This document shows positions 42,656 to 53,350 of a stretch of DNA of 64,000 nt, in pieces; the stretch's first letter is position 1, and each line of letters starts with the position of its first letter. This DNA comes from Leishmania martiniquensis (taxonomy: Eukaryota > Euglenozoa > Kinetoplastea > Trypanosomatida > Trypanosomatidae). Made by a program: the position numbers and the translations under genes. Under the pieces are notes generated by a model. It saw only the letters and a program-made list of their open reading frames with translations. It was not told the DNA's origin and did not search any database. Where the stretch lies: assembly GCF_017916325.1 (NCBI RefSeq), contig NC_090162.1:198501-262500 (forward strand). Reading direction: 5' to 3'.

Positions 42656-44479
42656 ATGAGCGACAAGTATCTTCGAAATGAGCAGCAGCTGTTGCTGAAC
42701 TCCATCGGCACCGAAACATGCTGGGGCTGGTCGCAAGCGATTGATTTTGTGTCGCTGCTTGCGAAGCGACAGCGCTGCGCAGCGGAGAACAGTGCATCGC
42801 GGCACACGCCTGGCGCGATGGCGGACCGTCATCAGGCTCCATCGCCCTTGACGACGCCCGCATTTCCCGCTGCGGGGGGACCGTCGCCGAGAAGCAAAGA
42901 GGAGGCTGCGCTCGATGACCTCATCGCACAAATCCAGAGTCGTAAGGCGGCGGTGGCGAAGGCGGCAGAGACCACTCCAGTGAAGTCAACCGAACCGCTT
43001 CCCGGACGCACTCCTTCTCCCTCCCCTTCCAGGGCATCATCCACTGCTGCCGCGGTATCAAAGGACGAGGTGATCATCTTACTGGCCGGTGCTTCTGACA
43101 TTCGCCACCTGCTGTGCACCTTGTCTGCCCTTCGTGCTGCCGAGTCTGCCAAGGGCCAGGTGGGGGCACCACCGACGTATCATTTTTACATCTATGAGCC
43201 AAGCCTGCGCCTGCACTGCCGCCACCTCTTCTTTCTCCAGTGGTTGCTTGACAGCATGTTTGCGTTGGAAGAGTTAGAGGAGCGTGTTCTCATGTTCTTG
43301 GACGTCTACGGCAATGCGCTGATGCGCGACATAACAGCTGCGCAAGTGCGCCACGTGGTGCAGCGGCTGCGCAAGGCGCTGGTGGCCGACTCCTCTGCGC
43401 TTCTGCAGATCGTCTCGTTTGAGGAGATGAAGAGTAAAGAGCGGGACTTTGTGGAGAGTCAATTGGAACACTGGAACTGTGACGCCTCGACGGCCCACAT
43501 CAGGGAGCACTGGACGACGCGTGTTCGACAGGAGATGGCGGAGCGCTACGACAACCGCGACAACATCATCGACTGGGACTTTGTCTTTCACCTAAAGGAG
43601 TACACGAACCTGCTTAAGTTCCCTGAGTACCGCACATGGCGCAACACCGGCGTCGCCTTCGACGTCAGCCACATCAACCCGCGGCGCGGCTTCAGCTACG
43701 AGTATACGGTCCCCAACAAGACCCTGTGCTTCTTCTCCCGCGCTGGCCGCGGTGTCTACTCGGGCGACATCAAGAACGGCCCCTTCTATGCATTTGGATC
43801 GCTCACGCACAACCCGCACATTCGCCACCGCACGACGGATGGAACGTGCAAGTACGGAAACGGCGTTGTTTCCATGCACAACGTGCGCGCCTGGCTGTAC
43901 ACGCTCATGACCGGCCTGCCGTGGCCGTGGGCCGATCACGCTTTTGCCTGGGACGACGCGCGCCACTACAACCACCTTCCTCCCGGAACACCAAGCGGCG
44001 TGGCTTACACCGTCGTACTGCCGACGGTGCGCGTCCATTTTGTCGGTCTTGAGTGGGACCGCTTCGTGCTGCACTGTAAGGAGGGCAAGGTGCCACGCAT
44101 GGACGCCGCCTTCTTCGGCACCTCCTGCACTCAGTACATGACCCCTGTCCTGCTGACCGATGTCATGTCCGACGCAGGGCACGCGGTTGTGGTGGCAGAG
44201 ACAGCGAAGTTTATCGTGGATGCCGAGGACGTCGCCAAGAAGGCATACATCGAGAAACTGGACAGCTTGGCGCGCGCCGGCGGGTGGGAAAGGGAAGATG
44301 CCTTGACCAGCGATCTGCACGATGGCAACCCCGACCCACCGCCAGCGGGAGGGACCATATCCGATGCGCAGAAGCTCTCCCAGGAGCGGTACGCGCAACC
44401 TTCGCTGGTTGCCTATGTGCCGAAGGCAGCCGATGCGCACGAGCGTGAGAAGGTAGACCAGGGCTGCCGTGAGCGTTAG
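42656..44479 (+). CDS. DNAAF3: Axonemal dynein assembly factor DNAAF3-like (PF22)
   Basis: This 607-aa protein matches the DNAAF3 family (PF22 in Chlamydomonas), cytoplasmic factors needed to preassemble axonemal dynein arms. Family features seen: WGWSQAIDF (23-31); ILLAGASDIRHLL (about 141-153); FYIYEPSLRLHCRHLFFLQW; ERVLMFLDVYGNALMRD; and a strongly conserved C-terminal part with DWDFVFHLKEY, WRNTGVAFDVSHINPRRGF, YTVPNKTL, GDIKNGPFYAFG and NGVVSMHNVRAWLY. Residues about 38-135 are a Pro/Ser/Ala-rich insertion that separates the first two motifs, which are close together in the animal protein. The tail beyond about residue 490 is variable. The ATG at 42656 lies about 78 bases after a good splice acceptor. 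The protein fits with the other flagellar genes of the window. Confidence 0.92.
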   Translation: MSDKYLRNEQQLLLNSIGTETCWGWSQAIDFVSLLAKRQRCAAENSASRHTPGAMADRHQAPSPLTTPAFPAAGGPSPRSKEEAALDDLIAQIQSRKAAVAKAAETTPVKSTEPLPGRTPSPSPSRASSTAAAVSKDEVIILLAGASDIRHLLCTLSALRAAESAKGQVGAPPTYHFYIYEPSLRLHCRHLFFLQWLLDSMFALEELEERVLMFLDVYGNALMRDITAAQVRHVVQRLRKALVADSSALLQIVSFEEMKSKERDFVESQLEHWNCDASTAHIREHWTTRVRQEMAERYDNRDNIIDWDFVFHLKEYTNLLKFPEYRTWRNTGVAFDVSHINPRRGFSYEYTVPNKTLCFFSRAGRGVYSGDIKNGPFYAFGSLTHNPHIRHRTTDGTCKYGNGVVSMHNVRAWLYTLMTGLPWPWADHAFAWDDARHYNHLPPGTPSGVAYTVVLPTVRVHFVGLEWDRFVLHCKEGKVPRMDAAFFGTSCTQYMTPVLLTDVMSDAGHAVVVAETAKFIVDAEDVAKKAYIEKLDSLARAGGWEREDALTSDLHDGNPDPPPAGGTISDAQKLSQERYAQPSLVAYVPKAADAHEREKVDQGCRER

Positions 44480-46352
44480 GTCGGTGTCGTCAAGGCACAA
44501 GCGCCGGCAGAGAAGGCTGAAGAGGGCCAGTGGCGTCTTTGGTTTCTGCACCGCTTTCCCTCTCGTCTATCCTATTCACCAGCTTCACTCCGGTGCACGC
44601 GTGTGCGACCAACGGCGACACGCCGAGTATTTTTTTTCTTTGTAGGGAGCCGCTCTGACATAGACAGCGAGAGTTGTTTGCGGTGTCGTCCTTAATTTCG
44701 CCCTATCCTCTCCACGTCGACGCCACACTGCCGCACGGGACGGGGACGCATGTGGGTCTGTCTTCTGCTCTGTAGATGCAGGCAAAGAACAAGCCCGTAT
44801 GGGCAGCGCTCGCCCCCCCTCGCTCTCCACACCGCCACGCCCACGCACACACTCACACTCCACCCGCCCAACTCTCCTCAGAGTACTCAGGACGGCGGCG
44901 AAAGTGTGGCATGGCTGAGTGGAAGGGAGGCTGCCACATGTTCTTCTTTGTTATTGTCTTTGCTCTCCACGATGGGGCCCGTTTTACGCAGGAGCGAGGA
45001 AGGGATGGAGAATCCTGACGACATTCGCTCGCCCCCGTACGAGGACAGTTCGCGTACAGAAAAGAAAGAGAGGATGGAGTGCGTTCGTCTCCTCCACCTC
45101 CCCCCGTCGGCGCTGCTGCTCGCGTGCCTCTGAAGACTTTTCCGGGTGGTGTGTGTGTGTGAGGGGGAGTGATTTTATACCCCTCTTTGTGCAGGAGACA
45201 GGAGAGTGGCCGGCATCACTCTCGATGCAGTTTACGGAACGAGTGTCGCGCTCTCTCTTCTTCTCTCTCTTGCTTTGCGTACGCACCGTGCCCCAGACAG
45301 CTCTGCCCGGAGAAGACCTTTGCTTCACGGTGTGCGCGGCACGTCGCACGTGCGGGTTCCCAGCAATGACCAGTAGCGCCCAGTGGCCTTCCGTCACGCG
45401 CGCTTTTTAGTGCCCAATTTTTTTTCGTTACGATTCTCGCTTGTGTGTATGGACCCTCACCAACCCCAACACACACAGACATATACCTTACGTTGTTCGT
45501 CTGGAGCATTGCTCGTTGACGTCGTCAACTTGCCTAAGCTGCGTATATGCAGACAGGCCATCGCACATACATCACGCAAGAAGGGAACGCCGCAGAGGAG
45601 AGGGATCTCAAAGAGCTCTCTCCACAGCCACATCCACGCACGCATCGAGTGGCGTCACTTCACGTCAGCCGTCGCGACGCCCGGTGGATTCGCCCACCTC
45701 TGATGCCTATCGTCACCTCTGCTCACCTCTCATTCCTTTTCTTTGCATCCTCTTCTGCTCTCTCGTGCCAATGCCGCCGCCGCTGCTCTCGTCGCTGCTT
45801 CACATCTCCTCATCACACGACTCCCTCCCTTCCACCTCTTCTTTCCTCGACGCACAGAAGGGTTGAAAGGAGGCTCCTCATTTTCATTTTGCTTTCTCTT
45901 CTCGGCCTCATTCCTCACCGACTGTCTGTCGACCGCCGCAGTCCCCCATCCCTCCTGCGCACACAGACACGCTTAAACCCGCAGCACGGCGACGCCTTCC
46001 CTATTCCCCACGCACGCCATAGACGCACTCCCTGACGCCCGCCTCCCCCATATCGTCGACACAGACACCTGCATGTACAGGCGCACATACATAGACCTAT
46101 AGTATCCTCCCCATACACACACACATAAACATATACTGGTCGATACAAGCAGCGGTGTGACTTTAGGGCACGTGAGAGGCAATTGCGAGCGCCTTTCTTC
46201 TTTTTGTGCGCCGCCGCGGCCATCTCCTCGACCTACTCTTCGCTCTTCCCTTTTCCGGCGTTTCTGAACGCTCTGCGGGCCACGGCTACCGCTCCGTTTC
46301 GTCATAGATTGTCCACGCATACATCTGGGCATACGTCTTGCTCGAATATCTC
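44480..46352. other. Intergenic region
   Basis: No gene is supported in 1.9 kb. Several C/T tracts (44815-44880, 45725-45850) and CA runs (44848-44858, 46118-46132) occur. A weak acceptor AG for the next gene lies at 46306-46307. Confidence 0.6.
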
Positions 46353-49271
46353 ATGCCACTCGAGGACACGGACGCGACGAAGCCTTTGCCGTCACCTTTG
46401 AGCGACTCCGTGGTGCTTGAGAGCGTCTGCAGACCAACACAAGCGCTCTCCGCGGTGTGGCTGGATGCGCTTCAGGCCGAACGGGCGCCTCCTTTGCCGT
46501 CACAAGCAACCCTGCCCGGTTACGGCGCTGTTACTGCTGCAGCGTCGCAGCCCCTGAGCAGCACCGCTAAGCGACAACACACTCAAAGCAGCACCCATAG
46601 CGAACGAACGCCTACGGCAAGTCGCCATCGGACAGAAATGACCGTGATAGAGAGCCCTATTCCGGTGGTCTCCGACAACTCGAACGCGCACCTGGAGAAA
46701 CTTCTGTCGCGCGTAGGGGAGCTGGCAAGATCGGAGCACTATGCCGCCAGCCCAGGTGTGGTGCACGGCCTCGACAAGCCGCCGGCGCCGACCGCCGCAC
46801 AAGCGCAACGGAAGGCGTTTCGCAGCTCGTCTGCTGCAGTTCCGCGGTCGACGTCGGGTAGCTCTCCTGCTGAGGCACCTCCGCACGCGATGCGTGCACC
46901 GCCGACCTGTGCCTCACCTCAACGCTTCCCGTTTGGCGAGAGTCGCGCCACCACCACAACCGCGGAGATCTCGACATCGCAGTGGCGCAGCGACGACAAC
47001 ACCCACACGTTCGACGGTGGCTCGTTGTCGTGCCATGAGCCGCAGCTACCTTCGACGTACTCATCGGCGTTGATGCAAGCTTTGTCGCGCACAGAAGGTG
47101 CTGTAGCGCTGACGAGTCAGCGGACGTCGACCGCGCAGCATGGGAGCTCCTACGCGAACTACTCAGACAGCGAAGCTGGCAAGGGCAGTTCTAGCAACAG
47201 CCCCTCCGACATGTATGAGGAGGCGATGCGGGCAAAAGTGGCAAAGCAGCACTGGGCGGCGCTTGAGAAGGCTAGGCAGGAAGTGCTTGAGGAAGCGCGC
47301 CGTCGACGCGACTGTCCTTTCGCTCCTCAAGTCTCTCCCTACGCCGCGCGCATACAGAGACCAGCCTCTCTGCGCCCGGAGAACCGCTTTGGTGCTGAGG
47401 TTATCCGCCGCAAGCAATGGGTGGCGAAAAGGCGGCAAGAGGAGGTGGAACGCGAACTGCAGTCGTGCACGTTCCGCCCCCTGACTCTTCGTACTGCTCG
47501 CCTGGACCCTTCGGCCATGGAGTCGTCCAGGACGGTGACAAATGTGTTCCGCGACTTATACGCAGAGGCTGGGAGGCGACGCGCCTTTGAGCGTGACGTC
47601 AAGCCGCAGCTTCTCCATCAACTCGAGGAGTGCAGGCACCCCTCTTCCGCACCCATGGGACCAGACCAGGTGGCAGAGATTGTTGAGCGTTTGTGCACCC
47701 GCGGCGTGGTGCATGGCGCAGCCGGATCTGCTCCACCCAAGGGTAACGCAGAGCTCTTCCCATACGAAAGTGACGTTCGGTCTGTACATCGCGCTAGTTC
47801 GCGGTCGGACGCGCATCACCCGACCCTGTCTCTTGAAACGCAGCGCATTGTGGCTGCCCAGATCGTGTCAGGCGAGCGCGACGGCGACATTGTAAAGCAG
47901 CTATACCGCCACGCTGCTCAAGATGCGGCGCGAGGTCACCTGAAGCGCGAGCTGGACAGGGAGCAGGAGCGGCTCGCGCGGGTCGAGCAGGCTGTGGCGC
48001 TTGCGCAAGAGCGCAAGCACCTTCAGCAAGAATACCACCGCGCGGTGCTGGTCGCCAAGTTCCGCTCGCTGGCCCAGCACGTGGCGTGCGCGCGGCGCTG
48101 CAGCTACCGCACCACTGCGTCGCAGTCTGTCGTGCAGCTGGCTCGCGCCGCCCTGGACGTCCTGAGCGCGGACGAGGCGGAGGAGGTACTCGGAGCCGTA
48201 GAGCACTGCGGACGGTCCCGGCTGACGGAAGGCGAGTTTGCCGTGGTTGTATTTCGGTACTTGGCGGAGAAGCAGGCGACCCCTGAGCAGAGCGCACTCC
48301 TGCGCAAAGCACCCCCTCCGCCACCCTCCACGCGCCGGGCGGCCAGTGCCGCCACACCAAACCGGGCAGACAAGGACCGGGGCATCGGAGGCAGCGTGGG
48401 AAGCTCCCCCGCCGGGCTGCCGCGCGTGAAGCGAGAGAAACCGGAGCCGGGGGTGGTGGAGCAGGTCCGCGCTCGACGGGCGCGGGAGCTGGCAGAGTGG
48501 AGAGAGGAGAACCTACGTCAGCGCCCCGTGTGCGACGGGGTACTTGTCGAGGGCGGCGAGTATACCTTTCATCCGGCCCCGCGCCGCTTGATTCCGTACG
48601 AGTGCAGGCCAGACGTGGTCGTGCCGATAAAGTCAACGCGGAGTACAGTACTGCGGCACGACTGCGTGAGTGCGCGCATACGGGGCGAAGATCCATCGCC
48701 GGCGGTCGACACCCTCGCTCGGTATCGTTCTCCGCAAGCATGCCCCGCCACACGTGCGACGTCTCGGAAGCTGTTCACGCCAGTTGCGTCGAATCAAGCG
48801 TCAGCGTGGACTCACGAGTGCTCGCGAAGCGCCGCAGCCGGCGTTGAGTCGTCGGCGCCGCAGGAGGGGAGCGGCGCGGCGCTTTCATTCGCTACGAACG
48901 GAGCGGTGGCGGCTGTACCTGCGTCATGCCAGCACCCATCCGCAGAGCCTGCAGGCGCGCTCTCCACTGGAGCGAACACGGAAGAAGCTGCGGCAATCCT
49001 ACACCCGCAACGCAGCTCAGAGGCGGCGCCGCATGGGGGGTCGTCAGCGCCGGCATCTCCGCATCTTGTACCGACAGGCAGCCATCACAAAAGCCAGCCG
49101 GCAGCGCGCCATCACCGGGAAAGTACATGCCACAGTCGTGGCACTGTGCTGCCGGTTGCGCCGTCTTTAGTCCAGCAAATAATGCACAGCACGCCAGAGG
49201 AAAGGGCGCGTCTTGGGCGTGAGCTGCTGCTGCGACAAATACGAGAGCATCAACGTCGCTCTGGTGCGTGA
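46353..49271 (+). CDS. Large charged protein of unknown function (972 aa)
   Basis: I do not recognise this protein. The first in-frame ATG is at 46353; the frame is open upstream only from a TTG. Residues 1-290 are Ser/Thr/Pro/Ala-rich and probably disordered. From about 295 the sequence becomes charged and helical. A pair of short phrases, CPFAPQVSPYA (about 321) and CTFRPLT (about 371), flank an Arg/Glu-rich helix. This spaced pattern, F-x-P with a nearby Cys or Thr, is common in trypanosomatid cytoskeletal and basal-body proteins. A coiled coil (HLKRELDREQERLARVEQAV) lies around 530-560. Residues 604-641 (ADEAEEVLGAVEHCGRSRLT then EGEFAVVVF) vaguely resemble a degenerate EF-hand-like helix-loop-helix. 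The C-terminal 200 residues are again low complexity. There are no membrane segments. A cytoskeletal role is a guess. Confidence 0.8.
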   Translation: MPLEDTDATKPLPSPLSDSVVLESVCRPTQALSAVWLDALQAERAPPLPSQATLPGYGAVTAAASQPLSSTAKRQHTQSSTHSERTPTASRHRTEMTVIESPIPVVSDNSNAHLEKLLSRVGELARSEHYAASPGVVHGLDKPPAPTAAQAQRKAFRSSSAAVPRSTSGSSPAEAPPHAMRAPPTCASPQRFPFGESRATTTTAEISTSQWRSDDNTHTFDGGSLSCHEPQLPSTYSSALMQALSRTEGAVALTSQRTSTAQHGSSYANYSDSEAGKGSSSNSPSDMYEEAMRAKVAKQHWAALEKARQEVLEEARRRRDCPFAPQVSPYAARIQRPASLRPENRFGAEVIRRKQWVAKRRQEEVERELQSCTFRPLTLRTARLDPSAMESSRTVTNVFRDLYAEAGRRRAFERDVKPQLLHQLEECRHPSSAPMGPDQVAEIVERLCTRGVVHGAAGSAPPKGNAELFPYESDVRSVHRASSRSDAHHPTLSLETQRIVAAQIVSGERDGDIVKQLYRHAAQDAARGHLKRELDREQERLARVEQAVALAQERKHLQQEYHRAVLVAKFRSLAQHVACARRCSYRTTASQSVVQLARAALDVLSADEAEEVLGAVEHCGRSRLTEGEFAVVVFRYLAEKQATPEQSALLRKAPPPPPSTRRAASAATPNRADKDRGIGGSVGSSPAGLPRVKREKPEPGVVEQVRARRARELAEWREENLRQRPVCDGVLVEGGEYTFHPAPRRLIPYECRPDVVVPIKSTRSTVLRHDCVSARIRGEDPSPAVDTLARYRSPQACPATRATSRKLFTPVASNQASAWTHECSRSAAAGVESSAPQEGSGAALSFATNGAVAAVPASCQHPSAEPAGALSTGANTEEAAAILHPQRSSEAAPHGGSSAPASPHLVPTGSHHKSQPAARHHRESTCHSRGTVLPVAPSLVQQIMHSTPEERARLGRELLLRQIREHQRRSGA

Positions 49272-49480
49272 AACTGAACCGTCTAAAGCTCTGGAGGTTT
49301 CAGGGAGAGCAGGTGAGCCGGAAAGGGACGCGGCCAAAGGTGCTCACAGCGCAGGGAGCCGAAGAAAAGGTGGCTGTTGCAGTCAACGGCGCGAGATGTG
49401 TAGCTGCAGACTTCGTAGATAAAGAGGCGCTCAAAGAGAGATGCAGGCAACACGGACGTTGCATCGAGTATCCCTAACGG

Positions 49481-49499
49481 TATATATATATATATATAT
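49481..49499. repeat. TA dinucleotide microsatellite
   Basis: About nine uninterrupted TA units, the longest TA run in the window, about 210 bases after the stop of the 972-aa gene. Confidence 0.9.
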
Positions 49500-50128
49500 T
49501 TCTGTGCGTGTGTGTCTGTGCATGCGATCCTGTCTGCCATCACGTGCATAGCCAGACCGTTAGTGAAGAGGCTGCAGCGATGCGATGCGCGTTATTGCAA
49601 GGTGATGCGAAGAAGGATGAGCTGTGCCCTGCATGAGAGTGCGTCAAGTCGACTCCAAGAAATGGCTCGCGCCGATACACGTCGCGTTGAGGAGGGAGCG
49701 AGGGGAGGGGCAAACAAACTTGGGGGTGCCAGCAAGGTACTTTTTTTATGATCCGGAACAGAGCTTACGTCGCAGGCGACGCCGCCCTCTCTTTTCCCCC
49801 GGGCATCTCTCTGAGCCCTCTTGGGCTCAACGGAACGCAAGGCGGTGGCTACAACGCCTCCGTGGCTCGAATTCTCTGCACCCACTTTCCCGGTCACACG
49901 CATGCGCCTCTCATCGACTTTCCCCTCCTTTGCTCCATCCACTTTCTCTGTCCCTCTCGTAGACTCGTCCGCGCCACTGACGCAGGGACCTCTTTCACGG
50001 CAGCAAACAGGGGAAAGCGTCCAGCGGAGCAGGGCCGTCGTCGTCTCCTTGCTCGCCGTGTCACTCAGCATCGCCCCCCCCCACACACACACACCACCTC
50101 CCACTCCTCGCTAACGTCAGCGCAAAGC

Positions 50129-50168
50129 TTCCTCTCTCTTCTGCACGTTGGTGCCCCTGACGCGGCAG
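50129..50168 (+). promoter_or_regulatory. Candidate spliced-leader acceptor for the 463-aa coiled-coil gene
   Basis: A C/T tract at 50129-50142 is followed by the first AG at 50167-50168, 28 bases before the ATG at 50197. Confidence 0.5.
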
Positions 50169-50196
50169 AGAAGCTCTCAGCCACCCCTGTTCCCGG

Positions 50197-51588
50197 ATGG
50201 TGAATAATCACCTGCCGGCTCTAGCGGCCCCCAAAGGCCAGCAGTCGAAGCACTCGCTCGCAAAGAAATTGGATGACTACGCTCTTTGCCAAGAATACGC
50301 CGGCTACATGGCACAGCTGCGTGGGCTTCTTGAAGAAACCACTGGGCAACCGCCGGCAGGCGTGCGCACCGCAGAGGTCGAACGCCGCATCGCTCTGATC
50401 TACGGCGCATTAGACGAGGTACAACGGCTCAATGCCGAGGCGCGCTGGCGCATAGAGCTGCGCCACAATCAACGCTTGCTGGAGACCTACGAGCGACGCA
50501 TTAAAGCAGAGGAGGAGGCAGAGAAGAGGCGTCAGGAGGCCGAAAAGCAGCGTGTTGCGCAGTTAGAGGAACTACGTGGTATGCAGCTTGCGTATTACAA
50601 GGAGCGAAACAACCGCACCGACGCCAAAGCGCATCAATGCCAGGCATACAATGAGCAGTTGCAGGAGATAACGGTAATGAAGGCAGGATCCAATGAAGAG
50701 CGTCGAGCACGCAACTTGGAAAACCTCGCCGCCGAGCGTCAGCGCAAGAATAAAGAGCTACATGACCGCGAGCAGGCGAAGCAAGAATACGCGCGCACTG
50801 TACGGGAGCGTCAAGCGGCGAAGGATGCGCAGAAGCAGGCGGAGAAGGCGCGATTGGCAGAGATCCACCGACAAGAAATGGAGGCGAAGCTGTGCGCCAT
50901 TCGAGAAGCGAAGCGCTGCAAGTGGGCAGCGAAGAAGGAGGCGAGCCGCTCCAAGTCTGTGCTCGTGTGGAAAAGCGGCGAGGCCATCCTGGCGACGCAA
51001 CGCAAAAACCACGACTCACTCTTGGAGGAACTCGAGCAGCGGCAGCGCCAGCAGGCACTCCGCTACGCGGAGGAGAAGGCAGAACAGGAGGCTTACATTC
51101 AGCAGCGCAGGCTATTCCACGCCGCGCGTCAGGAGCGACAGCGGGAGAACCTCCTGAAACTTCTTGATGAGCGTGTGTCGCGTGGTATCGAGATTGTAAA
51201 GGCAGCGGAGGAGAAAAAAGAACGGGCGGAGCAGGTGAAGGGACGGCAAGCAATGCAGTACGCCGAGAGTGGGAAGCTGCTCGATGAAGACGTGCGGTTG
51301 CACCTCCAACGTGCATGGAAGTTGCAGGAGCGCCGCACGAACGAGTCGTTAGCACAGAATTACCGGCGCTGGAATCACCGCGCGGCGCGCATCATGCGGG
51401 ATCTGAATGAGGCCCTGACCAAGGAGGCGGCAGAGGCGGAGCCGCTGGGTACCGCAGCCAGCAGTCAACGAGGCGTTGCAGCGTATCCGGAAAGCCAGCG
51501 CTCTTGGGCATCCACTGATTACGCCAACACTCCCCGGTGCGGACGCCGCATGGCATCGCTTCCGTCTCCAGCCGAGTTCGCTGTCTAG
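50197..51588 (+). CDS. Coiled-coil protein of unknown function (463 aa)
   Basis: The protein starts at an ATG shortly after a C/T tract and AG. Residues 1-75 are globular-looking (YALCQEYAGYMAQLRGLLEE). Residues about 80-410 are almost wholly Glu/Arg/Lys/Gln/Ala-rich helix, typical of a long coiled coil; examples are RRIKAEEEAEKRRQEAEKQR and KAAEEKKERAEQVKGRQAMQ. The last 50 residues are Ser/Ala-rich. There is no recognisable catalytic domain, membrane segment or signal peptide. The composition resembles axonemal or cytoskeletal coiled-coil proteins such as those of the trichohyalin-plectin-homology type, but no specific family signature is seen. A flagellar location would suit the neighbourhood and is only inferred. 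Confidence 0.85.
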   Translation: MVNNHLPALAAPKGQQSKHSLAKKLDDYALCQEYAGYMAQLRGLLEETTGQPPAGVRTAEVERRIALIYGALDEVQRLNAEARWRIELRHNQRLLETYERRIKAEEEAEKRRQEAEKQRVAQLEELRGMQLAYYKERNNRTDAKAHQCQAYNEQLQEITVMKAGSNEERRARNLENLAAERQRKNKELHDREQAKQEYARTVRERQAAKDAQKQAEKARLAEIHRQEMEAKLCAIREAKRCKWAAKKEASRSKSVLVWKSGEAILATQRKNHDSLLEELEQRQRQQALRYAEEKAEQEAYIQQRRLFHAARQERQRENLLKLLDERVSRGIEIVKAAEEKKERAEQVKGRQAMQYAESGKLLDEDVRLHLQRAWKLQERRTNESLAQNYRRWNHRAARIMRDLNEALTKEAAEAEPLGTAASSQRGVAAYPESQRSWASTDYANTPRCGRRMASLPSPAEFAV

Positions 51589-51800
51589 CAGCGAGGAGCC
51601 GCAGCGGAAAGTGCGGAGCAACCCTTCCCCCCCCCGGTAAAAGGAATCAGGGTAGGGTGACGGTGCGCTGAAGAGCGCAAAACTACATCCAGAAAGTGTA
51701 TGCGTGTGTTTGTGCGTGCTCAGGCCAGCTGCCCTCATCTGGTGCTCTTCTGGTCATGCTGCTCTTCCGTCTTTGACATTTTATCAGTATATGGGATTCG

Positions 51801-51819
51801 GTGTGTGTGTGTGTGTGTG
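51801..51819. repeat. GT dinucleotide microsatellite
   Basis: About nine GT units read directly in the spacer after the coiled-coil gene. Confidence 0.9.
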
Positions 51820-53159
51820 AAGGCCGTCGTGCGCTGCCTGCCGTTTCTGCAACACTCGCGCGCTCGAGGTGCTCTTCTCACCCCTGCCTCTGCTGTTCTT
51901 GCCGTGATGCATGTTTGCGCCTCATTTCACCGTTCGATGTTTCTTTCTCTCTATGTGTGTGTACGTGTCTGCTTTCACCTCTCTTTTCACTTCCTGTGTG
52001 GCAGCCGGGAAGATGAAAGTGTGAGCGTCGCTTCGTCGCGGGTGGAGGGCGCGTTGGCGGCAATGTGCCGTGCGTGCGCTTCTATCCTTTTTGGCTGTGA
52101 CTTGTCCACTATGCTTTCCTATGGTGTGTGGTAAGCGTCTCTGCTTCAACTCTTCGTTCGGGTTGTGCTCGTGAGTGGGCGAGCCGCGGCTGCAGTACCC
52201 CCCTCTCTGGGCCTCCCACCTCCTCCCCTTTAAACGCCTCTCCTTCCCACCCCCACGGACACTCCCCGTCCACACGTTTCGATGTTACCCTATCTCTCTT
52301 CCTTGTGTCCGCGAAACAGGCGCCAGTGCGCGTTGGGTTGACCCTGTCCTCTCGGGTATCTCTTTTATTTCGGCTTCCAGCACCTTCCCACCTCCTCAGC
52401 TTACATGTATCATAGCAACTTGTAGACAAGCAGGGCTCTCGCCCACGTCCGCAAGCAAACACGCCCAGTCTCCTTCATTTATCCCCGCCCCCCTCCCTCC
52501 TCTTCGACACACATGTGCAGGTGCGCCAACGGCCTCCTCACGCACTCAAGCGCACTATGCTTTCTCCTTGGCGGAAGCCTCTGCCTCCTCTTGTATGCCT
52601 GTGATGGCAGCCACACACTTGAAGGGGGGCTACGACGTTGCCCTCGCCAGCGACGGTGCAGTGTCCACGGGGGAAATTTGGGGCGGTGCCCATGCATGCT
52701 GCCAGCGTGCAGTCGCCTCAAAGCTGTAGCTGCTGGTGTATTATCTTCGTATTGGTTCTATGCCGGCTCTTCCGGGGACTCAGGGGCCTGCCCCCCTTCC
52801 ACACCTCCCTAAAGCTCCCTTCCTGCTGCCATGGGCGTGCTAGAAGGCTTCTCGAAGGAGATGCTATAGAGTAAGGAACTCCTGTGCCTGTGTGCACCGT
52901 TCATCGTACCTCTTCCCTTTTGGCATCCCTTTCCTTCACGGTGTGCATCAACTCAGATTTCGGGTGACGAGACGACTCAGTCTGCCACGACGAGGCGTAC
53001 ACGAACCCATACTCCGTCGCGCCCTCCCTACACCACTCACGGCGTGTGCGCTGTCGACTTGGTGCCGGGATCTTGGCTTTTTTCTTCTTCGCATACGTCG
53101 AGGAGGCGCACAGACGGACCAGAAGAACAAAAGCAGCCACGATCCTCCTGCTGCAGCGC

Positions 53160-53187
53160 GTGCCCCCTCTTTACGTACTTTTTTCAG
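53160..53187 (+). promoter_or_regulatory. Candidate spliced-leader acceptor for the membrane protein gene
   Basis: A T/C tract with a six-T run ends in CAG, AG at 53186-53187. The predicted 5' UTR is about 163 bases, to the ATG at 53351. Confidence 0.6.
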
Positions 53188-53350
53188 CGCTCTCACCCCC
53201 TTCCCATCCCCTCTCCCCACGCCTTTGCGCTTGGCAGGGCCCTTCCTGTGCGCGTCTAGGAGAGTTGCTCCTCCACCCGCAATCGAACAGGGAGCGTCTC
53301 TCTTCAGCTGCTCTGTAGTGGAAGAGGAGCTTCAGCTTCCTCGCGAACGG

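Larger units (their letters stand above)
49272..50196. other. Intergenic region
   Basis: The stretch after the stop is purine-rich. A TA run lies at 49481-49499. Then mixed and C/T-rich DNA follows, with a CA run near 50081-50093. Short frames (49213-49422, 49268-49477) are not supported as genes. Confidence 0.6.
51589..53350. other. Intergenic region
   Basis: No gene is supported in 1.8 kb. A GT run at 51801-51819 and C/T tracts (52200-52260, 52480-52505) are present. The frame of the next gene is open upstream to 52892 but only from a GTG, through low-complexity sequence containing the acceptor candidate. Confidence 0.6.

Noticed and set aside
49268..49477. Short open frame of 69 codons after the 972-aa gene
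   Set aside because: It overlaps the stop of the larger gene, has no splice acceptor of its own and ends at a TA microsatellite; probably 3' UTR.
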